Source of the DNA: Roseofilum acuticapitatum BLCC-M154
Lineage (GTDB): Bacteria > Cyanobacteriota > Cyanobacteriia > Cyanobacteriales > Desertifilaceae
Direction: 5' to 3'
Assembly (NCBI RefSeq): GCF_030068475.1
Contig: NZ_JAQOSP010000105.1
Location: 1-64,000 of the forward strand
Length of the DNA stretch: 64,000 nt
Made by a program: the position numbers and the translations under genes. Every line of letters starts with the position of its first letter. The first letter of the stretch is position 1. The notes beneath the pieces are model-generated. The model did not search any database. It was not told where the DNA came from and saw only the letters and a list, made by a program, of their open reading frames with translations. Below are positions 38,101-48,287 of the stretch, piece by piece.

Positions 38101-39180
38101 CTAATTTCGCCCCCTAACCTCGCTCCCTAGTGTAATCAACTCTTCGGGAGTAACTGCACCTTTTTCCGTAATAATAGCCGCAATTAACTCCGCCGGGGTC
38201 ACATCAAAAGCTGGGTTATAATACTCCACCCCTTCGGGAGTAATGCGCGTGTCCCCCACTTGAGCCACTTCTGTACTATCACGCTCTTCAATGGGAATTT
38301 CGTCCCCATGGGCTAACTTAAAATCTACTGTAGATAGGGGAGCTGCCACATAAAAGGGAATATTGTGGGCTTTAGCAGCTAGGGCAACACTATAAGTGCC
38401 AATTTTATTAGCCGTATCCCCATTGGCACTGATCCGATCTGCTCCTACGACTACCGCATGAATCATGCCTTGTTGCATACAATGGGCTGCCATATTATCT
38501 GTAATGACTGTCACCGGGATACCTTCTTGCACGCATTCCCAAGCCGTCAGTTTGGCCCCCTGTAAGCGGGGACGGGTTTCATCAGCATAAACCCGGTTTA
38601 ACCTTCCCTGTTCCCAAGCACTCCGGACTACACCCAAAGCCGTGCCATATCCGGCAGTGGCTAAAGCACCCGCGTTGCAGTGAGTCAGTAAGTTTAACCG
38701 CTCTGGTGTTTCTGGGAGTACCTTAGCCCCATGTTTACCGATCGCCTGACAAGTTTGTAAATCTTCTGCTTGAATCTCCTGAGCAGTTTGTAATAATTGA
38801 GTCTGAATTTCAGCCACAGAAGCAGATGGATCTCCTGCTGTTTTTAACATCCGTTCAATAGCCCAAAATAAATTCACTGCTGTGGGGCGAGTTTGTCGTA
38901 GGCTTGCGGCGATCGCTTCCAGTTGTGCCAGAAACTCGGTAGTATTCCCGACTTTAATTTCTCTGGCTCCCAATGCCATGCCATAGGCCGCAGCTACACC
39001 GATCGCTGGCGCTCCCCGGACAATCATGGTTTTGATTGCCTGTGCCATCTCCGTAGAATTCCGAATAGCAATAGTTGTATATTCTGCCGGTAAGCGAGTT
39101 TGATCGATGAGCATCACGCACTGATTTTCTCGATCCCAGCGCACGGGATAAACCGGGTTATGATGAGCAACCATGGGCAT
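38101..39180 (-). CDS. mtnA: S-methyl-5-thioribose-1-phosphate isomerase
   Basis: A 359-residue methionine-salvage enzyme of the eIF2B-alpha-like family. [19 protein letters not shown] near residue 54, [20 protein letters not shown] with the active-site Cys, [11 protein letters not shown], and [20 protein letters not shown] with the catalytic Asp are all intact. It isomerises MTR-1-P to MTRu-1-P. Other mtn genes are not adjacent. The dispersed repeat just downstream (38026-38100) abuts the stop. Confidence 0.93.
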   Translation of the reverse strand: MPMVAHHNPVYPVRWDRENQCVMLIDQTRLPAEYTTIAIRNSTEMAQAIKTMIVRGAPAIGVAAAYGMALGAREIKVGNTTEFLAQLEAIAASLRQTRPTAVNLFWAIERMLKTAGDPSASVAEIQTQLLQTAQEIQAEDLQTCQAIGKHGAKVLPETPERLNLLTHCNAGALATAGYGTALGVVRSAWEQGRLNRVYADETRPRLQGAKLTAWECVQEGIPVTVITDNMAAHCMQQGMIHAVVVGADRISANGDTANKIGTYSVALAAKAHNIPFYVAAPLSTVDFKLAHGDEIPIEERDSTEVAQVGDTRITPEGVEYYNPAFDVTPAELIAAIITEKGAVTPEELITLGSEVRGRN

Positions 39181-39231
39181 TTTATTGACAATTGACCCAA
39201 TTATAATAACGTGAATAATTTTTAATTGAAA

Positions 39232-39253
39232 AGGGCGAAGATACCTCCGCCCT
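39232..39253 (-). terminator. terminator after rpsD
   Basis: On the minus strand AGGGCG and CGCCCT form a stem around a ten-base centre and are followed by TTTTCAATTAAAAATT. It lies 29 bp after the rpsD stop. Confidence 0.7.
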
Positions 39254-39281
39254 ATGATGATTATGCTGAGTGTGGGTTGAC

Positions 39282-39890
39282 TTATACCAGACGAGAGTAG
39301 TATTCCACCACCAGCAGTTCATTCACTTGCAGTGCCACCCATTCCCGTTGAATGATGCCATTGACTTTAGCCGTCATTTTGGCTTTGTCAAATTCCAAAT
39401 GGCTGGGAATGTTGGCTAAACCGGGATATTGCAGATTAGCTTCTACCAGTTTACGGGAGCGATCGCGGTTTCTGACCCCAATTTCTTCTCCCTGTCTACA
39501 CTGATAACTGGCAATAGTTACCGGACGACCATTGACCGTTATATGGCCATGGTTGACTAATTGGCGAGCTGCGGGGATAGTGGGAGCCAGACCCAAGCGA
39601 AATACCGTATTATCTAAGCGCATTTCCAGCAGTTGCAGCAGCACTTGTCCGGTAGAACCCGTGATCCGACGGGCTTTTTTCACATAGCGTAGAAGCTGCT
39701 TTTCACTCAAACCATAGTTAAAGCGCAGCTTTTGTTTCTCCTCTAGACGGATAGCATACTCTGACTTCTTCTTCCGAGCCTGACCATGTTGACCAGGGGG
39801 GTATGCCCGTCGAGGAGATTTACGAGTCAAACCAGGTAAGTCCCCCAAGCGCCGGGTTACCCGTAAGCGCGGGCCTCGGTATCGTGACAT
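39282..39890 (-). CDS. rpsD: 30S ribosomal protein S4
   Basis: A 202-residue S4: [20 protein letters not shown] at the N terminus, the S4 RNA-binding domain around residues 88-150 ([34 protein letters not shown]), and EYYSRLV at the end. It is a primary 16S rRNA binder and can repress its own translation. It stands alone, as is usual for cyanobacterial rpsD. Confidence 0.97.
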   Translation of the reverse strand: MSRYRGPRLRVTRRLGDLPGLTRKSPRRAYPPGQHGQARKKKSEYAIRLEEKQKLRFNYGLSEKQLLRYVKKARRITGSTGQVLLQLLEMRLDNTVFRLGLAPTIPAARQLVNHGHITVNGRPVTIASYQCRQGEEIGVRNRDRSRKLVEANLQYPGLANIPSHLEFDKAKMTAKVNGIIQREWVALQVNELLVVEYYSRLV

Positions 39891-39968
39891 CGAAATTTCC
39901 TCTATTTTTATTTTTTACACAGATCTATCATCATACTCTTCTAAATACTCCCTGTCAACACCTACCCA

Positions 39969-41642
39969 TTACTGATTCCTCATGACTTCAAAAACTGGAA
40001 TAGGTAACTCTTGTCCATAGGTTTGTTCTAATTGTTCAACCTCTAAAGAGCGAATCAGATTCAGTTTTAGGCTCTCGGCGCTGAGAGTTTGGGCATAACT
40101 AGCGCTCAGATAGGGTAAATAGGAATCATCTTCAGATAAATAGACTTTAAAGAAGGCTAAACTTAAACTATTCATCGCATTAATCCCCACGGTATTATCT
40201 CTAGGTTTTTCCTGAGCAGATTCTGGGGTAAAGGGATTATTATTTTCCGTGGGAGCGCTGACCGAAAAATGAGTTCCTGGAATCATCAAGGCTAAATATT
40301 TTTCGGGATGTTTCAGCCATAGAAAGGGATAAATTTGTTCGGTCACAATGGGAGTAACAATATCATGGCTACTGGCCATCAATAGGGTAGGGACATCAAT
40401 TTGGCTGATTTGTTCTGGGCCAAAAATGACACTACTGAGGGGATAAACGGCGATCGCCGCTTGAACGCGAGAATCGTGTAACTTTTGTTCATCCGGCTCT
40501 ATATCATTGGCCCGACATTGCAAGAGTACCGATACATTTAGCATCGGATTATCCAGGGTACATTTTTGGCGCAAGCGTTCTCGATTTAACTCTGCTCCAG
40601 CTAAGGATAAGGCAGTTGTTGCTCCCAAAGAGTGGCCTAAAATGCCCACATTTTGGACATTAATTCCCCGGGCCCAATTGCCTTCTTCAGCTTGCAGTTT
40701 TTCTAATTCATCTAACAAATCTTTAATATCATAGGGGCGCTTGACGAATTCCTGGGGATAAATCTCTTGATTTAACCATCCTTCTAAGAGGGCTTGACGA
40801 TAGCCTAAATTAGAGCCAATATGTTCAGGAATGGCGACCGCAAACCCATAGGAAGCAAGATATTGAGCCAAGTCAACAAAATTGCTCCGAGTCGATCCAA
40901 ATCCATGGGAAATCACAATTAAGGGAGCTGGTTGGTCTTGATTTTCGGGTAAATAGAGATCGATATCTGATTCTACCAATTCCCTAGTTTTGATATTTAA
41001 ATTTTGCTCTCGAACGGTCAAGGGGCCAGGCTGCAAAATATCGGGTAGCGTATCGGCAATCGGATTTAAGGTTGCTTCCCGATTGGCTTCTTCAATAATG
41101 GTTTGAATTGCAGCATCTCGATATTGAAAAAAGGTGGTTAAAAGCTTCTGTAATTGCAAGATCACTCCGGTATTAATCCGCATTCCTTCACTAGGGAAAT
41201 AGCGCAGAATATTGACTAAGGTTAATCCTTCTGGGTCATCTGCGGCTAAGATTAAAGCAGATCTGAGAGCATAAAACCCATTTTGACGCTTTTGGGTTTG
41301 TATCAAATATCCTAAGCGTTTCAAAACTGATTCTCCTATGGCAGTATAGGTCATCTGAGAAACTGCCACCGCACTTAACGAAAACTTTTGTTGCAGTAAC
41401 CCTTGTAGCTCTTTTCGATCTTCTGGTTCTAGAAATTGGGCATAAAATTGAAAATCTGGGGTGATTTCTCCGGTTTTGGCAAATGTATCTAGGGCATCAA
41501 CTGACAGGCTAAATTCTAAAGGGCCATAGGTAAAATAAATGTTTTCTGCACTTCTGGCGGGTTGGGCTGACCAGGGAAATAGGGTTAAACTGAATAAACA
41601 TAATCTATAAATACTTTTGATTAAGAGTGATTTGATCTTCAT
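39969..41642 (-). CDS. secreted alpha/beta hydrolase with DUF1400 N-terminal domain
   Basis: A 557-residue protein. A signal sequence (LCLFSLTLFPWSAQPARSA) is followed by an all-helical DUF1400 domain (residues about 35-190), a cyanobacteria-typical N-terminal module. The C-terminal hydrolase has APLIVISHGFGSTRSNF, the nucleophile elbow GILGHSLGATTALSLAG with Ser, and a catalytic His in PGTHFSVSAP. The architecture resembles cyanobacterial platelet-activating-factor-acetylhydrolase-like or dienelactone hydrolase-like enzymes; the substrate is open. I used the ATG at 41642, seven codons inside the longest frame. Confidence 0.85.
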   Translation of the reverse strand: MKIKSLLIKSIYRLCLFSLTLFPWSAQPARSAENIYFTYGPLEFSLSVDALDTFAKTGEITPDFQFYAQFLEPEDRKELQGLLQQKFSLSAVAVSQMTYTAIGESVLKRLGYLIQTQKRQNGFYALRSALILAADDPEGLTLVNILRYFPSEGMRINTGVILQLQKLLTTFFQYRDAAIQTIIEEANREATLNPIADTLPDILQPGPLTVREQNLNIKTRELVESDIDLYLPENQDQPAPLIVISHGFGSTRSNFVDLAQYLASYGFAVAIPEHIGSNLGYRQALLEGWLNQEIYPQEFVKRPYDIKDLLDELEKLQAEEGNWARGINVQNVGILGHSLGATTALSLAGAELNRERLRQKCTLDNPMLNVSVLLQCRANDIEPDEQKLHDSRVQAAIAVYPLSSVIFGPEQISQIDVPTLLMASSHDIVTPIVTEQIYPFLWLKHPEKYLALMIPGTHFSVSAPTENNNPFTPESAQEKPRDNTVGINAMNSLSLAFFKVYLSEDDSYLPYLSASYAQTLSAESLKLNLIRSLEVEQLEQTYGQELPIPVFEVMRNQ

Positions 41643-41686
41643 AGGATAAATAGCTCTTTGCATAGGGGCGGATCAAAGTTTAAAGT

Positions 41687-43123
41687 TTAGAAATCGGTTT
41701 TTTGGGCAAATGTGCCATGAAATCCCATGGGGATAACATGGGGTAATCCTAAGCGACAAAGGGGGGAATCACTGAGGTGATGGGCATCATAAATCCAGAC
41801 TTCGCTGCTATGGCTAGAGGAATGGTAAACCACGGTCAGCACCCAACCGCGATCGCCGGTTTCTGGATCGGGCACATAGAGGGGTTCGGTTGCATACGAT
41901 CCGATACCTGGATCGCCCATCTCTAAGGTTTGAGTTTGGTTGTCCCAACGGGCAATGACATTGAGTAAATCTTTGCCTAGTGAGGTTCCTGGACGGTGCA
42001 TGGACAAATAGGTATAGCGGGCAGGTTTGCCGACTTCTAGGGGGGAGACGATGGGAAATTCGCTATGCTGCTCGATGAGGGGATAATGGTCGAGCAGTTC
42101 GCCGGTTTTGGGGTTAAGATGCGATCGCCACAATTGACTTAACGCTTCGGTATGGGTTTTGCCACTGGGCACTTCCCGCAGAAATTCGTTGGTTTGGAAG
42201 TCCTGATAGCGGGCAAAATCAATGACTAGGTTCTCCTGTTCATCCATAAACCCATTGCTAAAGTGCCACTGGAACCAGGGAGGGGCTTCTTGTTGCTGGA
42301 TGAGGGATAGGGTTTGGCGATCGAAGATGAGAATTTGGGTTCCTTTGTCGGGTTTCCATTGCAGAGCATCCGCAAAACTGCTTGTACCGAGTAAAATCGG
42401 GAATAAATTTAACTCAATGGGGGGAATGAAAAAGACTAAATAGGGGCCTGCAAGCACAAAATCATGGACAATGGACATGCTCTTGAGGAGATGTTGGCCC
42501 ATTTGAATGATTTTACCGGTGCGATCGCTCTTATATAAACCTAATGTTGGCTTGGCTCCCGGCATGATACCAAAGTTAAAAATTTCTCCTGTCTGAGCAT
42601 CCACTTTCGGATGGGCAGAATAGGGCATCCCGGACTGTAACTGGGATAGGTCATCTTTTCCTTGAGTCTCTAAGGTTTCTAAGTCTAACCGATAGGGGCG
42701 ATCGCCTTCCCACAGAGCCAAAAGCTTATCCGGTAGAGCCAAAACCGACGTATTCGCCGAATGTTTCGGGGACTGTCCCCACCGCTTCCACAGAGGGCCA
42801 GCAGCCGTCATGCCATAATTAGGATACAAAAATCGATCCGCTTCAGCTTCCGCACAATAGCCCTCGGTTTGCACATAGCGATAAACCCCAGTTGCTCCCT
42901 CCTGGGCAAAATGAACCGCCAGAATTGCCCCATCTCCATCAAACCAATGACCCACCCGCACGCCACCCCGTTCTAGTCGTCCAGGGCCATTTCGATATAG
43001 CGTCCCCCGTAAACCTTTGGGTATGGCTCCTTCGAGAATTTCCAGGTTAGTCGGCGGAAATTCCGTAGCGGGTTGAGCAACTGCTTGACTCCAAGCTGGA
43101 TAGGATTGAGTTGGGGAAGACAT
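41687..43123 (-). CDS. carotenoid cleavage oxygenase
   Basis: A 478-residue seven-bladed propeller enzyme. The four iron-binding histidines can be seen in YSAHPKVD, IVHDFVLAGPYL, FQWHFSNGF and GFHGTFA near the C terminus. GTLYRNGPGRLERGG near residue 36 is the usual entry motif. The family cleaves (apo)carotenoids or stilbenes, and the cyanobacterial ACO-type produces retinal from apocarotenals; the exact substrate cannot be read from sequence. It is followed on the same strand, 44 bp away, by the DUF1400 hydrolase. Confidence 0.9.
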   Translation of the reverse strand: MSSPTQSYPAWSQAVAQPATEFPPTNLEILEGAIPKGLRGTLYRNGPGRLERGGVRVGHWFDGDGAILAVHFAQEGATGVYRYVQTEGYCAEAEADRFLYPNYGMTAAGPLWKRWGQSPKHSANTSVLALPDKLLALWEGDRPYRLDLETLETQGKDDLSQLQSGMPYSAHPKVDAQTGEIFNFGIMPGAKPTLGLYKSDRTGKIIQMGQHLLKSMSIVHDFVLAGPYLVFFIPPIELNLFPILLGTSSFADALQWKPDKGTQILIFDRQTLSLIQQQEAPPWFQWHFSNGFMDEQENLVIDFARYQDFQTNEFLREVPSGKTHTEALSQLWRSHLNPKTGELLDHYPLIEQHSEFPIVSPLEVGKPARYTYLSMHRPGTSLGKDLLNVIARWDNQTQTLEMGDPGIGSYATEPLYVPDPETGDRGWVLTVVYHSSSHSSEVWIYDAHHLSDSPLCRLGLPHVIPMGFHGTFAQKTDF

Positions 43124-43682
43124 AGAGAATTAGGATAATTAACAATGATTGGGTAGATGCGGGTTTAACCTAATCTAGGAAACCCACCATCAATGATGTT
43201 AACCTGCCCACCCCATCAGGCTTAATGTTTGTAATGGGTTAGTTTAAAAAAAATAGTGCAGACTGCAATCAAGCAATCTGCACACCAGTTTGGAACACGA
43301 CTTAGCATCAAAGGAGCAGAGATCCTCAAAGCCTTACTATCTCTGAGGAGTTGAGTATTATGCAAAACATCAACTCACCCTAGGTTCAAGCAACTCATAA
43401 AGATTCATCTCAAGGATAGGCAAACCCGAAGGTTAGACCAAACAGGACAATGATGACTCTGATGCTTCTACTATGGCTGACTTTAGGGGGACTGGGGGAT
43501 TCTGTGTAAGCAAGATTCACAAACATGAGGATCTTAACCTAGGGTTAGCCTCTGTGGTGATTCGATACACAATTTATCCCAGTGGCAGTTCTCACTATAT
43601 TAATGAAGAATAGAAGAAGAAGACTCTGGTTCAGTTTGAGCCGCCGTCTCCCACACCATCTGTTGTTTCCTGGTGTAATCTG
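43124..43682. other. 559-bp intergenic region without a recognised gene
   Basis: It lies between the divergent carotenoid oxygenase and ATPase genes. The text GCCCACCCCATCAGGCTTAAT at 43195-43218 resembles part of the repeat at 31074-31118. Otherwise I see no hairpin terminator, small gene or known regulatory element. Confidence 0.5.
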
Positions 43683-45512
43683 ATGAACCAGATTCAGTTT
43701 ATCCAATCCTTTGCTAATCTTACTCCTAGGCGACAAGAAGTGCTGCTAAAAGTCTTAGCGGGGGAGGAAGATACAGCGATCGCCGAACAGCTTTATATTC
43801 AACCGGTGACAGTACGCAAGCATATCCAACATATCTGTGATGCCTTTTTGGGAGCTGTCGATCCCCAAGAAGCGGGATATTCTCGTCGCGGGGAATTGAT
43901 TGCCTTGATCGCCAAATATCGTCCAGAGTTAATTGGAGAAGCGCTGAAAACCAACCGGGAACCCCAACCCCAGAAGCATCATATTCTGCTCAGTTACTAT
44001 CAAAGTCCCACCGATCCGCCTTTAAGCCTTATTTCCCAACTCTACGAAACCCTGAGAAACTCCGGTTATACGGTTACTTTAGCGGATAACTGCCTGCGGA
44101 TGGCTAAAAATGGGTTGCAACAGATTTACCGAGAACTGAATACCTGTGAAGAGTTGTTGCTGTTGCTCTCGCCCTTATCTGCGGTGAGTGAGATGATTAC
44201 CGAAGAGGTGCGAATTGTCAAGTCCTTACAAGAGTCGCGTCAGCAGGGACTTCCCCATATTATTCCTTTAGAAATTAACAATTCCTTTAGTCTGCTCAAC
44301 CATGATTTGCGGGGCTATTTACAGGACTTACCGAGGTTAAGATGGCGATCGCCAGAAGATACCCCCAGATTAATTAAAAGCTTATTACGACTACTGGCTG
44401 AGGGCGATCGCCAGCCGATGAAAATTGTCTCTCCTCCTGCACACTCTGCCCATAACCCCTACGCCATCCTACCCAAAGCTCCCCCCCAACCCATTGCCGA
44501 ACCGGAAATTCCCAGAGGACAAGTCGAGCTGGCCTCAGCATTTTACATCGAGCGGCCCCGAATAGAAACGCGATGTTATGAGGCGATCGAAAAACCCGGA
44601 GCCTTAATTCGCATCAAAGCCCCCCGACAAATGGGCAAAACCTCCCTCATGGCTCGCATCCTACACCATGCCTCCACCATTGGCTACGCCACCGTTCCCC
44701 TCAGTTTTCAACTTGCCGATAGCAAAGTCTTCACCGAGCTAGAACCCTTCCTCAAGTGGTTTGCCGCCAACATCAGCCTACAAATCAACCTACCCGTCAA
44801 CTTTGAAGACTATTGGGACAGCATTTTTGGAGCCAAAGTCGCCTGCAAATCCTACTTTGAAAACTATATCCTTCCCCACTGCCAAAACCCCCTCGTTTTA
44901 GGCTTAGATGAAGTCGATGTCGTTTTCTCCTTTCCCGACATTGCCTCCGACTTTTTTAGCCTCCTGCGAGCTTGGCATGAAGAAGGAAAAAACCGCGACA
45001 TCTGGAAAAAACTGCGCCTAGTCGTCGTTCATTCCACAGAAGTTTATGTTCCCATGAGCATCAACCAATCCCCCTTCAATGTCGGCTTACCCATTGAACT
45101 GCCCGAATTTCCCCCCGATAAAATCCTAGAACTCGCCCATCGTCATGGCTTAGATTGGACAATCTCAGAAGTCAATCGACTCATGTCCATGGTAGGAGGA
45201 CATCCCTACTTAGTCCGACTCGCACTTTACCATATTGCTCGCCATGAAATGACCTTAACAACCGTCCTCGAAACGGCAGCCACCGATGCCGGTTTATATA
45301 GCGATCATTTAAGGCGACACTTATGGAATCTACATTACCATTCCCTCTTAAAAGAAGCCTTAAAAAAAGTGGTCGATAGCGCCCAAGCAGTACAGCTTGA
45401 ATCCATTCCCGCCTTTAAACTACATAGTATGGGATTGATTGATTTACAGGGACATCAAGTTGTGCCCAGATGTAATCTGTATCGTCAGTATTTTCGAGTA
45501 CAACTCTCTTAG
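43683..45512 (+). CDS. LuxR-type HTH / TIR-like / AAA_35-type ATPase, three-domain protein
   Basis: A 609-residue protein. Residues 14-57 form a LuxR-type HTH (LTPRRQEVLLKVLAGEED, then QPVTVRKHIQHICDAFLG). Residues 98-240 resemble a TIR-like fold: KHHILLSYYQSPTD, GYTVTLADN, LLLLLSPLSAVSEM with TEEV, then HIIPLEINN. Residues 285-520 are an AAA_35-type ATPase with Walker A APRQMGKTSLM (313), Walker B LVLGLDEVD (404) and GGHPYLVR (505). Middle-domain identity is by pattern, not search. The next gene, an ATPase of the same class, follows after 35 bp. A role in signalling or defence is possible but unproven. Confidence 0.75.
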   Translation: MNQIQFIQSFANLTPRRQEVLLKVLAGEEDTAIAEQLYIQPVTVRKHIQHICDAFLGAVDPQEAGYSRRGELIALIAKYRPELIGEALKTNREPQPQKHHILLSYYQSPTDPPLSLISQLYETLRNSGYTVTLADNCLRMAKNGLQQIYRELNTCEELLLLLSPLSAVSEMITEEVRIVKSLQESRQQGLPHIIPLEINNSFSLLNHDLRGYLQDLPRLRWRSPEDTPRLIKSLLRLLAEGDRQPMKIVSPPAHSAHNPYAILPKAPPQPIAEPEIPRGQVELASAFYIERPRIETRCYEAIEKPGALIRIKAPRQMGKTSLMARILHHASTIGYATVPLSFQLADSKVFTELEPFLKWFAANISLQINLPVNFEDYWDSIFGAKVACKSYFENYILPHCQNPLVLGLDEVDVVFSFPDIASDFFSLLRAWHEEGKNRDIWKKLRLVVVHSTEVYVPMSINQSPFNVGLPIELPEFPPDKILELAHRHGLDWTISEVNRLMSMVGGHPYLVRLALYHIARHEMTLTTVLETAATDAGLYSDHLRRHLWNLHYHSLLKEALKKVVDSAQAVQLESIPAFKLHSMGLIDLQGHQVVPRCNLYRQYFRVQLS

Positions 45513-45547
45513 TCTTTTTTTATTTCAGGCGAGCATCTACGGGAATC

Positions 45548-48025
45548 ATGAACAACATATTTACTAAAATGTATGAATATCAATTTGGCGGCAGTTTGCC
45601 GCTAAATTCACCTACTTATGTGGTACGTCAAGCCGATGCAGATCTCTTTCGTGGAGTTCTAGCCGGAGAATTTTGCTATGTTCTCAACTCTCGACAAATG
45701 GGTAAATCCTCTTTGCGAGTCCGCACCATTGAGCTATTAAAAAATCGTGGTATTGTTTGTGGTGTGGTCGATTTAACCGCTATTTTTAGCCGCAATATTA
45801 CCGCCGAAGAATGGTATGCTGCCTTTGCCTATTCAGTCTTGAGTAGTTTTAATTTAGCCGATAAAATCAACTTGCCCAAATGGTGGCGCGATCGCCTCTC
45901 TTTTTCTCCCGTCGAGCGGCTGCGTTTATTATTAACTGAAGTCATCCTACATCAGATTCCCCACAATGTGGTGATTTTTGTAGATGAAATTGATAGTGTA
46001 TTAGGTTTAAAGTTTCCAGTTTATGATTTCTTCGGCTTAATTCGATCTTGCTATAAAAAACGTCAAAAATATCCAGAATACCAACGATTAACTTGGGTTT
46101 TATTAGGCGTAGCCAGCCCTTCAGAACTAAGTTCCAACCCTAACTTTAGTCCCTTTGATATGGGTCGAGAAATTCAATTAACCGGATTTCAATTGCAAGA
46201 TTGTTTAGGATTAGCAGAAGGCTTAGTCATGAAAGCGAGAGATCCACAAAAAGTTTTGAAATCCATTTTAGATTGGACAGGAGGAAAGCCTTTTTTAACA
46301 CAAAAAATGTGTCATTTAGTCGCTAACAGTGAATCATTTATTGCCCTCAATCAAGAGCAAAATAGGGTTAATCAATTGGTTCATACCAAGATTTTGCAGA
46401 ATTGGGAAGCTCAAGATGAACCCGAACATCTTAGATCGATTCGCGATCGCCTCTTAGAAAGTCCCAATCGAAAATCCTTATTAGAATTATATTCCCAAAT
46501 CTTAAATCAAGGGGAAATTCCATCAGAAGAGAGTCCAGAACAAACGGAATTACGATTAAGTGGTTTAGTGGTTAAAGTTCCTTTTGGGCATTACTATGCT
46601 CGTCCAGTAATCGGAGTTTATAATAAAATTTATGCCCACACATTTGATCTAAAATGGCTTAAAAATCGACTGGGATATAGCCCTGAAAAATCAATTTATT
46701 TAAGTAAAAATCAATATTTATCAGACGAGCAAAAACTTTACGATCATCTCCTTTATTGGGTGCAACAAGAATCGCCATCTATTATGATTCAAAGAGTTCA
46801 TAAGTTATTTATTGAAGTCATTGGCTATCCAGATATTGAGATTAGTGCTGTTCTGCGACGCTTGATTATTCAAATTTCCGAATCAAGTCAATTCAACAAA
46901 ATATTAAATCGCTGCTTTTATATTTTGATTAATCACTGGCAAATTCGTGCTTCTTCTAAAATCGCGATTGTGGGTTTAATTGCTCTATTTAATAATCAAA
47001 GTCAATATCAATATTGCCATTCTTCTCCCTTACCTAAATATGTTGAAAAACTCAAGACAATGGTGGATGATTTTTGTAAAAGTCATGAATATAAAATGAT
47101 TGAAAAACTTTTTGTAGAACCGATCATTCATGCCACTGTTAAAGAATTTGAAGAGAGTGAAGATTATCATTTTTTGCGAATATTGATTGAGAATAAATCT
47201 AGTGCTAAGTCTCACTCTTCTTCCATTTTCACCTCTCCGCTTAAAACACAAATTTATCGCTATCCCTATCTTTATCGATATTCCCTAGTGGCATCCAATA
47301 GTTCTAGGGAACATCAGCAACTGCTGCAAGAAATTCAAGCTGAACGCCAATGGGAATTTGAACTGAGTCTTTCCCAGTATGCGACCTATTTAATTAAAAA
47401 AATATCGGGTTTGAATAGTCAAAAGCCCTTGGCTAATCCGACTCTACTGAGTGACCAAGATCTGTATTTAGCCATTAAACAGTTTACGGGTAAAGTTGAG
47501 GGAAATTCGAGTTATAAAGATTTAGCGAGAAAGTTTTTAGAGCATACGGAAACTGTGCGTTCTTATCAGGAATTTAAAGAGCAATTCTATAATTATATTA
47601 TTACTGCAATTGATTCTGACGTTCACTCTCAACATTTTGATTTTAAGTTAAGGCATAAACTTAAAAGTCTCTTGCCAGAACAAGATAACAAAGGGTTTAA
47701 TTCTCTGTTGCTGAACCAAACTTGCGATAATTTGTTGAAGTTTTTGATTGAAAGTCCAGACGATCCTAAACATTATATTTTTGTGAATTTGATTGCTAAT
47801 TTGGGAGAATTAAAAACCAGTGCATTACTCCTAAAGATTGTGCTAATTTCAGGTCAAAGTCAATCGAATTTAGGAGAACAATTGTTTCAATGGTTTAATT
47901 ATTATGAGTCTAAACCTATCGATCAAATTCAATGGTTTATCAATTTTTTGGAAAATATCAATATTGCTTTGGTCATTAACAATGAAACCCTAGATGTGTC
48001 GTCCATTCAATCGTATCTTAAATAG
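45548..48025 (+). CDS. AAA_35-type ATPase with long cyanobacterial C-terminal region
   Basis: An 825-residue protein. Residues 10-330 form the ATPase: YQFGGSLPLNSPTYVVRQAD, Walker A LNSRQMGKSSLRVRT (46-60), Walker B VVIFVDEIDSVLG (141-153), and TGGKPFLTQKMCH. In most cyanobacterial relatives this is followed by WD40 repeats; here it is followed from about residue 390 by a helical region (LLYWVQQESPSIMIQRVHKL, then ILNRCFYILINHWQI), which I recall from other uncharacterised cyanobacterial proteins. The fusion is therefore ATPase plus a possible scaffold domain. It probably shares a transcript with the upstream gene. Confidence 0.75.
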   Translation: MNNIFTKMYEYQFGGSLPLNSPTYVVRQADADLFRGVLAGEFCYVLNSRQMGKSSLRVRTIELLKNRGIVCGVVDLTAIFSRNITAEEWYAAFAYSVLSSFNLADKINLPKWWRDRLSFSPVERLRLLLTEVILHQIPHNVVIFVDEIDSVLGLKFPVYDFFGLIRSCYKKRQKYPEYQRLTWVLLGVASPSELSSNPNFSPFDMGREIQLTGFQLQDCLGLAEGLVMKARDPQKVLKSILDWTGGKPFLTQKMCHLVANSESFIALNQEQNRVNQLVHTKILQNWEAQDEPEHLRSIRDRLLESPNRKSLLELYSQILNQGEIPSEESPEQTELRLSGLVVKVPFGHYYARPVIGVYNKIYAHTFDLKWLKNRLGYSPEKSIYLSKNQYLSDEQKLYDHLLYWVQQESPSIMIQRVHKLFIEVIGYPDIEISAVLRRLIIQISESSQFNKILNRCFYILINHWQIRASSKIAIVGLIALFNNQSQYQYCHSSPLPKYVEKLKTMVDDFCKSHEYKMIEKLFVEPIIHATVKEFEESEDYHFLRILIENKSSAKSHSSSIFTSPLKTQIYRYPYLYRYSLVASNSSREHQQLLQEIQAERQWEFELSLSQYATYLIKKISGLNSQKPLANPTLLSDQDLYLAIKQFTGKVEGNSSYKDLARKFLEHTETVRSYQEFKEQFYNYIITAIDSDVHSQHFDFKLRHKLKSLLPEQDNKGFNSLLLNQTCDNLLKFLIESPDDPKHYIFVNLIANLGELKTSALLLKIVLISGQSQSNLGEQLFQWFNYYESKPIDQIQWFINFLENINIALVINNETLDVSSIQSYLK

Positions 48026-48041
48026 TTCTATTTAAACACTT

Positions 48042-48127
48042 GTCATGACGACGGCAGGGAAGCAATCGCTGCAATTTCCCAAATTGGGGAGATTGCTTCA
48101 TTCTCCTTGCGCGACCTTCGCAATGAC
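48042..48127. repeat. GTCATTGCGA-type inverted repeat
   Basis: GTCATGACGACGGCAGGGAAG and AGATTGCTTC...TTCGCAATGAC face each other. It is 16 bp past the ATPase stop. The downstream stretch CATACTATAACTGATCCAA matches the one at 31904. Confidence 0.7.
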
Positions 48128-48155
48128 ATACTATAACTGATCCAACAGACTTGAT

Positions 48156-48287
48156 ATGACTGATGGTTATGGGAACTTTCCTGACTCGGCTCCCGACTAT
48201 CCAATCTTGTGGGTAGTTACTCCAGGAGGCTTGGATTTAAATCACTTTCCGTTTGGGGAAGCCGTTCGCCTGTTATCCCCTGAATGA
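48156..48287 (+). CDS. possible 43-residue peptide, unknown
   Basis: An ATG in the repeat-derived context TTGATATGACTG opens a 43-codon frame (MTDGYGNFPDSAPDYPILW, then VVTPGGLDLNHFPFG). The composition is protein-like but there is no recognisable RBS and the start lies in a repeat shared with 31933. It may be a relic of a longer gene. Confidence 0.25.
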   Translation: MTDGYGNFPDSAPDYPILWVVTPGGLDLNHFPFGEAVRLLSPE

